The notes beneath the pieces are model-generated. The model had not been told where the DNA came from. It worked only from the letters and a program-made list of their open reading frames with translations, and did no database searches. The position numbers were made by a program, and so were the translations under genes. DNA of 13,195 nt from an uncultured Corynebacterium sp. GTDB taxonomy: Bacteria; Actinomycetota; Actinomycetes; Mycobacteriales; Mycobacteriaceae. Numbering within the stretch: the stretch's first letter is position 1; each line of letters begins with the position of its first letter. Positions 5,926-12,773 of the stretch are shown one piece after another. Location: assembly GCF_943914615.1 (NCBI RefSeq), contig NZ_CALUCS010000033.1, forward strand, positions 1-13,195. Reading direction: 5' to 3'.

Positions 5926-6345
5926 ATGAACACCGCCACCTGGATCATTGCACAGGCAGAGCGTACCGGCCCGAAGGGCGCCGAGTTCGGCAAGGCCGCC
6001 CCCGTGGGCCTGTTCGTGATCGTCATCTTGCTGCTGGTTGTGCTGCTCATCGGCTTCGCCATGAACAAGCGCATCCGCCGCCTCGAGCGTCGCCAGGCTT
6101 TCGCCGATGCGCGTGGCATTGATCTGTTCGACACGGAGAAGCTGGAAGCTGCAATGAAGGCCGAGGGCTTCGACGATACCGCCAGCAAGCGCTCCATGTT
6201 CGCCCGAACTGAGGTGCCGCAGACAGATGAGCGTTTCTTGCCCTCCTCTGGCACACTGACTGGCCCCGCTGCGATTGACGCTGAGCGGGCGCGGGCTAAG
6301 GGCGTCAATAAGGATGGCGAAGAACCCCCGAACCAGCATCAGTAG
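5926..6345 (+). CDS. Small single-pass membrane protein, Rv1083-like
   Basis: A 139-residue protein of unknown function. The N-terminus (MNTATWIIAQAERTGPKGAEFG) is followed by one strongly hydrophobic helix at about 26-46 and then a charged cytoplasmic-type tail of ~90 residues with KRIRRLERRQ at the membrane edge. The GAEFGKAAPVGL segment resembles GADFGKATPVGL recalled from mycobacterial Rv1083, which also follows mca. The tail is longer than in Rv1083. AAGGAG at 5911-5916 is a good ribosome site 9 nt before the ATG. The gene lies 94 nt after mca and 10 nt before the prenyl transferase, so it is probably cotranscribed with at least the latter. No enzymatic motif is seen. Confidence 0.85.
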   Translation: MNTATWIIAQAERTGPKGAEFGKAAPVGLFVIVILLLVVLLIGFAMNKRIRRLERRQAFADARGIDLFDTEKLEAAMKAEGFDDTASKRSMFARTEVPQTDERFLPSSGTLTGPAAIDAERARAKGVNKDGEEPPNQHQ

Positions 6346-6355
6346 GATCGACACC

Positions 6356-7126
6356 GTGAACCGCATCCCCCAGCTGCTATACCCTGCCTACGAGGCCAGC
6401 CTGGCGCGCTCGCTGCGCGATAAGCCACGGCCGAAGCACGTCGCCATCATGGCCGACGGCAACCGCCGCTGGGCGCGCGAGAACGGATTCACGGATGTGT
6501 CTCACGGCCACCGCGTAGGCGCGAAGAAGATCGCGGAGATGTGCGGATGGTGCGATGAGCTGGGGATTGAAACCGTCACGGTGTATCTGCTCAGCACCGA
6601 AAATCTAAAGCGTTCCCCGGAGGAGCTGTCGTTGCTGTGCAGCATCATTGGCGATGTTGCCGAGGAATTGGCGGATTCTGACGCCGGGTTCCAGCTGCGC
6701 ACCGTCGGCCACTTAGAGCTGCTTCCTGAACAGCTGCGCATTCGCCTGGAGGAAAACCAGGCCAAGACGAACGATCACACGGGCGTGCGCGTGAATGTGG
6801 CCGTGGGCTATGGCGGGCGCCAGGAGATCGTGGATGCGGTGCAGACCCTCGTGGCTGAGTTGGCGGAGCAGGGGACCGCGCCGGAGGACATGGCGGAGGC
6901 AATCACCGCCGAGGCGCTGGGAAATCACATGTACACCTCGGGTCAGCCGGACCCGGACCTGGTGATCCGCACGTCGGGGGAGCAGCGCCTATCTGGTTTC
7001 CTGCTGTGGCAGTCTGCGTACTCGGAGATCTGGTTTACCGATACTTATTGGCCGGCCTTCCGGCGCGTGGATTTCCTGCGCGCGCTGCGTGACTACTCGC
7101 AGCGGCACCGGCGCTTCGGGCTTTAA
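6356..7126 (+). CDS. uppS: Short-chain cis-prenyl transferase (Z-FPP synthase-like)
   Basis: Cis-prenyl transferase of 256 aa that adds isopentenyl diphosphate to an allylic diphosphate, supplying the polyprenyl-phosphate carriers used for cell-wall synthesis. HVAIMADGNRRWAREN holds the catalytic Asp (D34) and phosphate-binding region. VYLLSTENLKR and DLVIRTSGEQRLSGFLLWQSAYSEIWF are family signatures, the last almost identical to mycobacterial Rv1086. Leu78 in YLLSTENL matches Rv1086 Leu84, associated with short farnesyl-length product, where long-chain enzymes have Ala. I chose the GTG at 6356 because AGTAGGA ends 8 nt before it and it fits the family length; an in-frame ATG at 6314 would overlap the preceding gene by 32 nt. 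Chain length is inferred from one residue and overall similarity; an undecaprenyl or decaprenyl enzyme is the alternative. Confidence 0.9.
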   Translation: MNRIPQLLYPAYEASLARSLRDKPRPKHVAIMADGNRRWARENGFTDVSHGHRVGAKKIAEMCGWCDELGIETVTVYLLSTENLKRSPEELSLLCSIIGDVAEELADSDAGFQLRTVGHLELLPEQLRIRLEENQAKTNDHTGVRVNVAVGYGGRQEIVDAVQTLVAELAEQGTAPEDMAEAITAEALGNHMYTSGQPDPDLVIRTSGEQRLSGFLLWQSAYSEIWFTDTYWPAFRRVDFLRALRDYSQRHRRFGL

Positions 7127-7129
7127 GCC

Positions 7130-7182
7130 GCGGATAGCCGGCGATAGGGCGCGGGCAATAGGGGCGCGCGATAGAGCGCGGG
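7130..7182. repeat. Degenerate 14-bp repeats between convergent genes
   Basis: GCGATAGGGCGCGG (7141-7154), GCAATAGGGGCGCG (7155-7168) and CGATAGAGCGCGGG (7169-7182) are imperfect 14-bp units, with a partial one before them. They fill the whole gap between the prenyl transferase and coaA stop codons. No hairpin terminator is evident. Confidence 0.4.
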
Positions 7183-7183
7183 G

Positions 7184-8101
7184 CTAGATTTTCCGCATCC
7201 GCACTTTCTGCACCAGGTGGTCTGGGCCCTTCCGCAGCACCAGAGAGGCACGCACGCGGGTGGGAAGGATGTTCTCCATGAGGTTCGGCAGGTTCACGGT
7301 CTGCCAGATCTCCCTGGCGACCACGGTGGCCTCTTCATCGCTGAAGTCGGCGAAGTGGTGGAAGTGCGCCTTCGGATCCTTAAACGCAGTGTTCTTCAGG
7401 CGGAGGAAGCGGTCGATGTACCAATCCTCGATGTCTTCGCGCCGGGCATCGACGTAAACAGAGAAGTCGAAGAGGTCGGAGACCATGAGGGTGGGACCGG
7501 TCTGCAGAACGTTTAGCCCCTCGACGATGAGGATGTCCGGGCGGTCGACGGTGATGGTCTGGTCCGGAATGCGGTCGTAGGCCTCGTGGGAGTACACCGG
7601 GGCCTGCACCTTTTGCGTGCCGGACTTCACCTTGGTGATGAAGCTCAGCAGTTCTGCCTGGTCGTAGGATTCCGGGAAGCCCTTGCGGTGCATGAGCTTG
7701 CGGCGCTCGAGTTCTGCGGTGGGCAGCAGGAAGCCGTCGGTGGTTACAAGGTCCACCCGCGGGTTTGTCTCCCAGCGCTGTAGTAGTACCTGTAGCACGC
7801 GGGCCGTAGTGGACTTACCGACAGCGACGGAGCCGCACACGCCGATGATGTAAGGGATCGGCGGCATTGCCTCGCCGAGGAACGTTTCGGTTGCGGCGTT
7901 GAGCCTGCGGTGCGCCTCGACGCGCAGGAAGATCAGGCGAGACAGTGGCAGGTAGACCTCGGAGACTTCTTCCAGGTCGATTTCGTCGCCGATGCCGCGG
8001 AGCTGTTCCAGTTCATCTTCGGTGAGGACCTGGGGCATCGACTTTCTCAAGGTGCGCCACTGAGTACGGTCCAGCTCAATGTAAGGGCTGGGGGAAGTCA
8101 T
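7184..8101 (-). CDS. coaA: Type I pantothenate kinase CoaA
   Basis: Pantothenate kinase (305 aa): phosphorylates pantothenate with ATP, the first and feedback-controlled step of coenzyme A synthesis. The P-loop GSVAVGKS (90-97, Lys96) is followed by VDLVTTDGFLLP, the HRKGFPESYD substrate segment, PVYSHEAYD, ILIVEGLNVLQTG and VYVDARREDIEDWY. All are in the order of the bacterial type I family and close to mycobacterial CoaA. The C-terminal NLPNLMENILPTRVRASLVLRK is intact. I chose the ATG at 8101 because MTSPSPYIELDRTQWR aligns with the family start. An ATG at 8110, three codons earlier, is equally possible and could be leaderless. The gene is monocistronic, divergent from glyA. Confidence 0.95.
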   Translation of the reverse strand: MTSPSPYIELDRTQWRTLRKSMPQVLTEDELEQLRGIGDEIDLEEVSEVYLPLSRLIFLRVEAHRRLNAATETFLGEAMPPIPYIIGVCGSVAVGKSTTARVLQVLLQRWETNPRVDLVTTDGFLLPTAELERRKLMHRKGFPESYDQAELLSFITKVKSGTQKVQAPVYSHEAYDRIPDQTITVDRPDILIVEGLNVLQTGPTLMVSDLFDFSVYVDARREDIEDWYIDRFLRLKNTAFKDPKAHFHHFADFSDEEATVVAREIWQTVNLPNLMENILPTRVRASLVLRKGPDHLVQKVRMRKI

Positions 8102-8112
8102 AGCACCCATTG

Positions 8113-8130
8113 TGCCCCGAAAATGGGGCA
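8113..8130. promoter_or_regulatory. Dyad touching the coaA start
   Basis: TGCCCC-N6-GGGGCA is a perfect 6-bp inverted repeat ending 2 nt upstream of the alternative coaA ATG (8110). It may be an operator, or a leader hairpin that would hinder initiation. Confidence 0.3.
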
Positions 8131-8214
8131 AGGTGAAATTGGATCGCCATCGGTCGGCCGGAGGACCGCAATGGGATGGCTGTGGGTTGGGTATGGGGTG
8201 TCACGGGCACTCGC

Positions 8215-8249
8215 TATGATAGTGAGGCAGATAAGCAACCGGTTTTATC
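8215..8249 (+). promoter_or_regulatory. glyA promoter -10 and downstream dyad
   Basis: TATGAT at 8215-8220 is a good sigma-A -10; the region 17 nt upstream (TATGGG) is a poor -35. From 8230 to 8249, GATAA and TTATC flank an off-centre palindrome AACCGGTT, placed about +3 to +22 of the predicted transcript, and TTTTT follows at 8250. This could be an operator or a weak attenuator in the ~60-nt leader. Confidence 0.4.
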
Positions 8250-8286
8250 TTTTTAGATTCATCCACAATGGAAGGCCTTGGTAGAC

Positions 8287-9597
8287 GTGACTTCTCCGCA
8301 GAATTCGTCCACTCAGAACTCGCAACAGCACAACACTCCTCTGGCGGAGCTGGATCCCCAGGTCGCAGAGGCTATCGCAGGTGAGCTGCGCCGCCAGCGC
8401 ACCACCCTGGAGATGATTGCCTCGGAGAACTTCGTGCCGCGCGCCGTGCTGCAGGCGCAGGGCTCGGTGCTCACCAATAAATACGCCGAGGGCTACCCGG
8501 GCCGTCGTTACTACGGCGGTTGCGAGCACGTGGACGTCGTCGAGGACCTGGCCCGCGACCGCGCCAAGCAGGTCTTCGGTGCGGAGTTCGCCAACGTGCA
8601 GCCGCACGCCGGTGCACAGGCCAACGCTGCAGTCCTAATGTCCCTGGCTAACCCCGGCGATAAAATCATGGGCCTGTCCCTGGCCCACGGTGGCCACCTG
8701 ACCCACGGTATGCACCTGAACTTCTCCGGCAAGCTCTACGAGGTTGCCGCTTATGAGGTGGATCCGGAGACCTTCCGCCTGGATATGGACAAGATTCGCG
8801 AGCAGGCCATTGCAGAAAAGCCGCAGGTGCTGATCGCCGGCTGGTCCGCCTACCCGCGTCACCAGGACTTTGCAGCTTTCAAGTCCATCGCCGACGAGGT
8901 CGGGGCGAAGCTGTGGGTGGACATGGCGCACTTCGCTGGCCTGGTTGCTGCAGACCTGCACCCGTCGCCGGTTCCGCACGCCGACGTGGTTTCCACCACC
9001 GTCCACAAGACCCTGGGCGGCCCCCGTTCCGGCATGATCCTGGCTAAGCAGGAGTACGCCAAGAAGCTGAACTCCTCCGTCTTCCCGGGCCAGCAGGGTG
9101 GTCCGCTGATGCACGCCGTCGCTGCTAAGGCCGTGGCCATGAAGGTGGCGCAGACTGACGAATTCCGCGACCGTCAGCAGCGCACCCTCGAGGGTGCGAA
9201 GATCCTGGCGGAGCGTCTGAACGCTCAGGATACGAAGGACGCTGGTGTGCAGGTTCTCACCGGCGGCACCGACGTACACCTGGTGCTGGTTGATCTGCGC
9301 AACTCTCAGCTGGACGGCCAGCAGGGCGAAGACCTGCTGCACGAGGTTGGCATCACCGTCAACCGCAACGCCGTGCCCTTCGACCCGCGCCCGCCGATGG
9401 TCACCTCCGGCCTGCGCATCGGTACCTCCGCCCTGGCTTCCCGTGGCCTGGATACCGAGGCCTTCACCGAGGTCGCAGATGTCATCGGTACCGCTCTGGC
9501 CGGCAACGCGGACATTGCCGCGCTGCGCGCCCGCGTGGACAAGATCGCCGAGGACTTCCCGCTGTACGAGGGCCTGGAAGACTGGAAGCTGGTCTAA
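8287..9597 (+). CDS. glyA: Serine hydroxymethyltransferase
   Basis: PLP enzyme (436 aa) that interconverts serine plus tetrahydrofolate with glycine plus methylene-tetrahydrofolate; the main source of one-carbon units, cytosolic. LEMIASENF, TNKYAEGYPGRRYYGG, the PLP-binding Lys in STTVHKTLGGPRSG (K241) and NSSVFPGQQGGPLMH are all intact, as is the C-terminal NRNAVPFDPRPPMVTSGLRIGT. The sequence is very close to recalled C. glutamicum GlyA over its whole length. I chose the GTG at 8287 with GGAAGG about 11 nt upstream; a TTG at 8278 lies only 2 nt from that site and is less likely. The first ~16 residues (Ser/Gln/Asn-rich) are poorly conserved. pncA follows 35 nt downstream on the same strand. 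Confidence 0.97.
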   Translation: MTSPQNSSTQNSQQHNTPLAELDPQVAEAIAGELRRQRTTLEMIASENFVPRAVLQAQGSVLTNKYAEGYPGRRYYGGCEHVDVVEDLARDRAKQVFGAEFANVQPHAGAQANAAVLMSLANPGDKIMGLSLAHGGHLTHGMHLNFSGKLYEVAAYEVDPETFRLDMDKIREQAIAEKPQVLIAGWSAYPRHQDFAAFKSIADEVGAKLWVDMAHFAGLVAADLHPSPVPHADVVSTTVHKTLGGPRSGMILAKQEYAKKLNSSVFPGQQGGPLMHAVAAKAVAMKVAQTDEFRDRQQRTLEGAKILAERLNAQDTKDAGVQVLTGGTDVHLVLVDLRNSQLDGQQGEDLLHEVGITVNRNAVPFDPRPPMVTSGLRIGTSALASRGLDTEAFTEVADVIGTALAGNADIAALRARVDKIAEDFPLYEGLEDWKLV

Positions 9598-9632
9598 GAA
9601 GGCAAGCGACCTTAAAAAAGGGGTTTAGCACT

Positions 9633-10271
9633 ATGATCAGCACGCAGGTGAAGGATGCAATCATCGTCGTCGACGTTCAAAACGACTTCGTCGATGGTTC
9701 CCTGGGGACCGACCGGGGCCTAGAGGTGGCACGGGGGATCAACGCCTGGCTGGGTGGCCTGGTGCACGCCGAGGAGGAGGAAGCCGAAGCCGGCGACGGC
9801 TCCTCGGCTGCCGCCCGCCCGCTCATCGTCGGCACCAAGGATTGGCACATCAAGCCCGAAGGCCACTTTGCGCCAGAGGGGGAGGAGCCAGACTACAAGG
9901 ACACCTGGCCGGTCCACTGCGTAGCCGACACCCACGGCGCACAGGTCTGCGCCGAGCTGAACCCTGAACTAGTGGACGTCTGGTTCCACAAGGGCGAATA
10001 CACCGCCGCCTATTCCGGCTTTGAAGGCCACCTCGCAGGTGAAGAGCAGACACTCCAGCAGTGGCTGAACTCCCATGAGGTAGAAAACGTAACGATCGTG
10101 GGCATCGCCACCGACTTCTGCGTGCGCGCTACAGCCGAAGATGCGCTCCGGGCGGGCTTCGGCGTGACGGTCATTGAGGATCTTTGCGCCGTGGTAAGCG
10201 AGGACGGCGCTACCCAGGCTCTGGACGCCCTCAGGGCTTCCGGCGCAGAGGTTATCGCCCAACCCCGCTAG
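9633..10271 (+). CDS. pncA: Nicotinamidase PncA (isochorismatase-like)
   Basis: Hydrolyses nicotinamide to nicotinate and ammonia in NAD salvage; enzymes of this kind also activate pyrazinamide. The catalytic triad is Asp14 (VVDVQNDF), Lys120 (WFHKGEYTAAYSGFEG) and Cys163 (GIATDFCVRATAEDA). Metal ligands fit Asp70 and His72 (TKDWH), His78 and His95 (PVHCV). At 212 aa it is longer than the ~186-aa M. tuberculosis enzyme. Part of the excess is an acidic, low-complexity insertion (about 46-61) before the third strand. The ATG has AAAGGGG 9 nt upstream. The 35-nt gap to glyA, with no terminator, suggests one transcript. The assignment over other isochorismatase-like hydrolases rests on the metal-site residues and AYSGFEG. 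Confidence 0.92.
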   Translation: MISTQVKDAIIVVDVQNDFVDGSLGTDRGLEVARGINAWLGGLVHAEEEEAEAGDGSSAAARPLIVGTKDWHIKPEGHFAPEGEEPDYKDTWPVHCVADTHGAQVCAELNPELVDVWFHKGEYTAAYSGFEGHLAGEEQTLQQWLNSHEVENVTIVGIATDFCVRATAEDALRAGFGVTVIEDLCAVVSEDGATQALDALRASGAEVIAQPR

Positions 10272-10275
10272 CCAT

Positions 10276-10291
10276 CCCCGCACCAGCGGGG
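10276..10291 (+). terminator. Small hairpin after pncA
   Basis: CCCCGC-ACCA-GCGGGG forms a 6-bp GC stem starting 5 nt past the pncA stop, with no T-run. Probably a T-less terminator. Its sequence also resembles the palindrome of type I-E CRISPR repeats, but there is only one copy. Confidence 0.4.
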
Positions 10292-10362
10292 CATGAGGCG
10301 GTCGATGGCGTGGGGGCGTCGCTAAACAAAAACCGCGACAACATCTGCGCCAAAACGCAGCT

Positions 10363-10396
10363 TTACGCACGTGTTCCACGTAGCGTAACCCGTATG
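10363..10396 (+). promoter_or_regulatory. Operator-like dyad over a leaderless promoter
   Basis: TTACGC (10363-10368) pairs with GCGTAA (10383-10388), and inside it ACGTG pairs with CACGT around TTC, with one bulged A. That gives 11 paired positions in 26 bp. TAGCGT (10381-10386) is a plausible -10, 7 nt before the ATG at 10394, and no Shine-Dalgarno exists. A regulator bound to the dyad would cover the -10. Confidence 0.5.
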
Positions 10397-11194
10397 AGCG
10401 AAAACACTAATCTTGTGCTGGTCGAGGACAAGGCCGGCGTACGATACATCACCATCAACCGTGCGGAAGCATACAATTCTCTAGACAAAGAGCTGCGTCT
10501 TGCGCTGATTGAGGCTTTCCGCAACGCACAAAAGGATTCCGAAGAACTAGGCTCCGCGGTGCGTGCCGTGGTGCTGCGCGCCAACGGTAAGGCGTTTTGC
10601 TCCGGCCAGGATCTGAAGGAACAGCTGCGGGATACGCAAAACCGCACGGGGATGGAAAAGGTGGTGGAGGAGTACAACCCGATGACTGAGCTCCTCGCCG
10701 GGATCAGCGTGCCGACGATCGCCGCGATTCAGGGGCCGGCGGCAGGCGCAGGTTGGGGGTTGGCAATGGCCTGCGACTTCCGCGTGATGTCCACGGCAGC
10801 CTCTTTCAAGGGCGCCTTCACGGGTGTGGGCCTGGCGGCGGACTCGGGGCTGTCGCAGACCCTGGTGGACTGCGTGGGGCGTGCGAAGGCCCTGCAGTTG
10901 CTGCTCCTGGATCGCAAGGTGCCTGCAGAGGAAGCCGCAGAACTGGGCCTAGTTGAGCAGCTCGTGGAGCCGGCCGAGCTCGAGGCGACCGTGGAGAAGC
11001 TGGCTAACGACTTCGCCGCTGGACCGACTGCAGCATATAAGGAGATGAAGGCGCTGGTGAAGAACACCGCGGCGATTAGCGATGCTGCCGCGGCGGAGGC
11101 GGAGGCACAGCTGCGCCTGTTTAACACCGCCGACCATAGCGAAGCGGTGGCCGCCTTCCTAGGAAAGCGACCACCGCAGTTTAAGGGGGAGTAA
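10394..11194 (+). CDS. Enoyl-CoA hydratase/isomerase, PaaG-like
   Basis: Crotonase-fold protein of 266 aa acting on acyl-CoA thioesters. The oxyanion hole is built from AFCSGQDL (67-74) and GPAAGAGWGLAMACD (114-128). The glutamates of classical hydratases are not evident; instead Asp150 in GLAADSG matches the single catalytic Asp of PaaG (GLIPDCGG). Other PaaG-like marks are EYNPMTELLA before the oxyanion loop and the C-terminal AFLGKRPPQFKGE. It could therefore isomerise rather than hydrate, for example in ring-epoxide or unsaturated fatty acyl-CoA metabolism. No other phenylacetate genes are present in this window, so the substrate is open. The ATG at 10394 is chosen because it aligns with the family start; translation is probably leaderless. 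It converges on an acyl-CoA dehydrogenase gene. Confidence 0.87.
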   Translation: MSENTNLVLVEDKAGVRYITINRAEAYNSLDKELRLALIEAFRNAQKDSEELGSAVRAVVLRANGKAFCSGQDLKEQLRDTQNRTGMEKVVEEYNPMTELLAGISVPTIAAIQGPAAGAGWGLAMACDFRVMSTAASFKGAFTGVGLAADSGLSQTLVDCVGRAKALQLLLLDRKVPAEEAAELGLVEQLVEPAELEATVEKLANDFAAGPTAAYKEMKALVKNTAAISDAAAAEAEAQLRLFNTADHSEAVAAFLGKRPPQFKGE

Positions 11195-11221
11195 GGCTAG
11201 GTCTAGTAGAGCTAGGCCTTA
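11192..11221. terminator. Shared hairpin spanning both stop codons
   Basis: TAAGGCTAG (11192-11200) pairs with CTAGGCCTTA (11212-11221) with one bulge, and TCT/AGA adds three inner pairs. The repeat contains the TAA stops of both convergent genes, whose ends are 24 nt apart. Likely a compact bidirectional terminator without T-run. Confidence 0.45.
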
Positions 11222-12394
11222 CTTCTCGCCCTTGGCCAGGCGGCGAGAGATGATCTCGATCATGATCTCGTTCGGGCCGCCGTAGATCGGCTGGACTCGG
11301 GAGTCCAGGTAGTGGGTGGAGATCGGGTACTCCAGCATGAAGCCGTAGCCGCCGTGCAGCTGCAGAGCCTCGTTGACAACCTCGATCTGCAGCTCGGTGG
11401 TCTGGTACTTAGCCATTGCGCCGGTGACCTCGTCCAGGGTGCCGTTGACCTTCTCCATGATGCAGGCGTCAACGAAGGACTGGGAGCCCTGGATGTTGGT
11501 GGCCATCTTGGCCAGCTCCCAGCGGTATGCCTGGTGGTCGATCAGGCGCTGACCGAAGGTCTTGCGGTCCTGAGAGTGCTTGTAAACCAGGTCGAATGCG
11601 CGGCGGGAGGTAGCGATGGAGCCCACGGCGATGGACAGGCGCTCCTGTGCCAGGTTGGTGCGCAGGTAGCCGAATGCGGCGCCCTCCTCGCCCAGCAGGT
11701 TCTCCTTCGGAACGCGGGTGTCCTCGAAGGACAGCTCGGCGGTGTCCTGGGACTTCAGGCCGACCTTCTTCAGCGGGCCGGTCTTGGTGTAGCCCTCCAT
11801 GCCGTCCTCAACGATCAGCATGGAAACGCCTGCGCGGCCCTTCTCCGGGTTGGTTACGACGACCAGCAGGGTGAAGTCTGCCTGAACGCCGTTGGAGATG
11901 AAGGTCTTCGCACCGTTGACGATGTAGTCGCCGTTCTCGTCCTTCTTAGCGAAGGTGCGGATGCCAGCCAGGTCGGCACCTGCGCCCGGCTCGGTCATTG
12001 CCAGTGCGGCGATCTTTTCACCGGAGCACAGCGGCTTCAGGAAACGCTCCTTCTGCTCGTCGTTGCCGAAGCGCTGCAGGTAGGGGATGACCAGGTCGTT
12101 GATGGTCTGGATGCCCACGATAACGGAACCGGAGTCAGCCTTAGCCAGCTCCTCGGTCAGCACGGCGTTGAAACGGTAGTCGTTCTCCATACCGCCGCCG
12201 CCGAACTCCTCCGGAGCCATCATGCCCAGCAGGCCCTGCTGACCGGCCTTCTGGAACATCTCGCGGTCGCAGTAGCCCTGCTCGTGCCAACGATCAACGT
12301 TCGGGGCGATCTCGGCCTTCACGAAGTCCGCGCAGGCCTCGCGGAACATGTTGTGCTCTTCTTCGAAAATGTTGCGTGGCAGGAAGTTCTTCAT
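11219..12394 (-). CDS. Acyl-CoA dehydrogenase, long-chain-type active site
   Basis: FAD enzyme (391 aa) that introduces the alpha-beta double bond into an acyl-CoA. The three-domain family layout is complete. AMTEPGAGADLAGI (132-145) is the first signature, SFEDTRVPKENLLGEEG the middle sheet edge, and LQLHGGYGFMLEYPISTHYLDSRV (345-367) the second. The C-terminal segment reads YGGPNEIM, without the Glu of the YEGT motif that is the base in short- and medium-chain enzymes. As in long-chain and isovaleryl types, the likely base is instead Glu251 in LAQERLSIA. The start ATG has AAAGGA 4 nt upstream. The gene is monocistronic, convergent with the hydratase/isomerase gene, possibly for the same pathway. 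Exact chain length cannot be read from the sequence. Confidence 0.93.
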   Translation of the reverse strand: MKNFLPRNIFEEEHNMFREACADFVKAEIAPNVDRWHEQGYCDREMFQKAGQQGLLGMMAPEEFGGGGMENDYRFNAVLTEELAKADSGSVIVGIQTINDLVIPYLQRFGNDEQKERFLKPLCSGEKIAALAMTEPGAGADLAGIRTFAKKDENGDYIVNGAKTFISNGVQADFTLLVVVTNPEKGRAGVSMLIVEDGMEGYTKTGPLKKVGLKSQDTAELSFEDTRVPKENLLGEEGAAFGYLRTNLAQERLSIAVGSIATSRRAFDLVYKHSQDRKTFGQRLIDHQAYRWELAKMATNIQGSQSFVDACIMEKVNGTLDEVTGAMAKYQTTELQIEVVNEALQLHGGYGFMLEYPISTHYLDSRVQPIYGGPNEIMIEIISRRLAKGEK

Positions 12395-12736
12395 GGGTTC
12401 CTTTCAAACCAAGACGTTGGCTGCTTGAACTGTCGAACTTGGACTACTGGGATTCCAGCAGCGTGCGTAGCGCCAGAGGGCAGCAAAGTCGGTTATAGAG
12501 ATTTTTGTGTGTTGCAGCCCGATGTTACGTCGCTATTGTGACGTGCATCTCTGCGTTGCTTATGAGAATAGCATTTCTTTGGGGCGAAAGTACAAGGAAA
12601 CCCCTCGATGTTGGGAGAAAACACACCGTTATGTGCCACACACGGTTGTTGCTTCACCCCTGCTGTGAAAGCTGGTCACCCCCGCTCAATAAAAGCCCAG
12701 GTCAATTATTTATTCAACATTTTTGTTGTTTAAATA
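12395..12736 (-). promoter_or_regulatory. Gene-free acyl-CoA dehydrogenase upstream region
   Basis: No convincing coding frame. TATAAC (12497-12492, minus) is a candidate -10, giving a leader of about 90 nt. A dyad ACGTC-N8-GACGT (12527-12544) lies just upstream of the -35 position and could bind a regulator. Further right the sequence turns AT-rich (about 12700-12736) and includes CAACA-TTTT-TGTTG (12715-12728), just ahead of the iron-type promoter. Confidence 0.35.
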
Positions 12737-12768
12737 TTGACAAGTCAGGTGAGGCTTGGCTAACCTCA
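12737..12768 (+). promoter_or_regulatory. DtxR-type iron box overlapping a sigma-A promoter
   Basis: TTGACA (12737-12742) is a consensus -35; TAACCT (12761-12766) is a fitting -10 after an 18-nt spacer. TGAGGCTTGGCTAACCTCA at 12750-12768 matches the 19-bp DtxR consensus TTAGGTTAGSCTAACCWAA at 15 positions, with perfect TGAGG/CCTCA arms. The box covers the -10, the usual place for iron-dependent repression by DtxR. No gene obviously starts behind it. Confidence 0.7.
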
Positions 12769-12773
12769 TGGAT

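Noticed and set aside
11312..12541. 409-codon plus-strand frame opposite the acyl-CoA dehydrogenase gene
   Set aside because: Antisense shadow of a clear conserved gene, produced by high-GC codon usage; Leu/Gly/Val/Ala-rich without domain resemblance.
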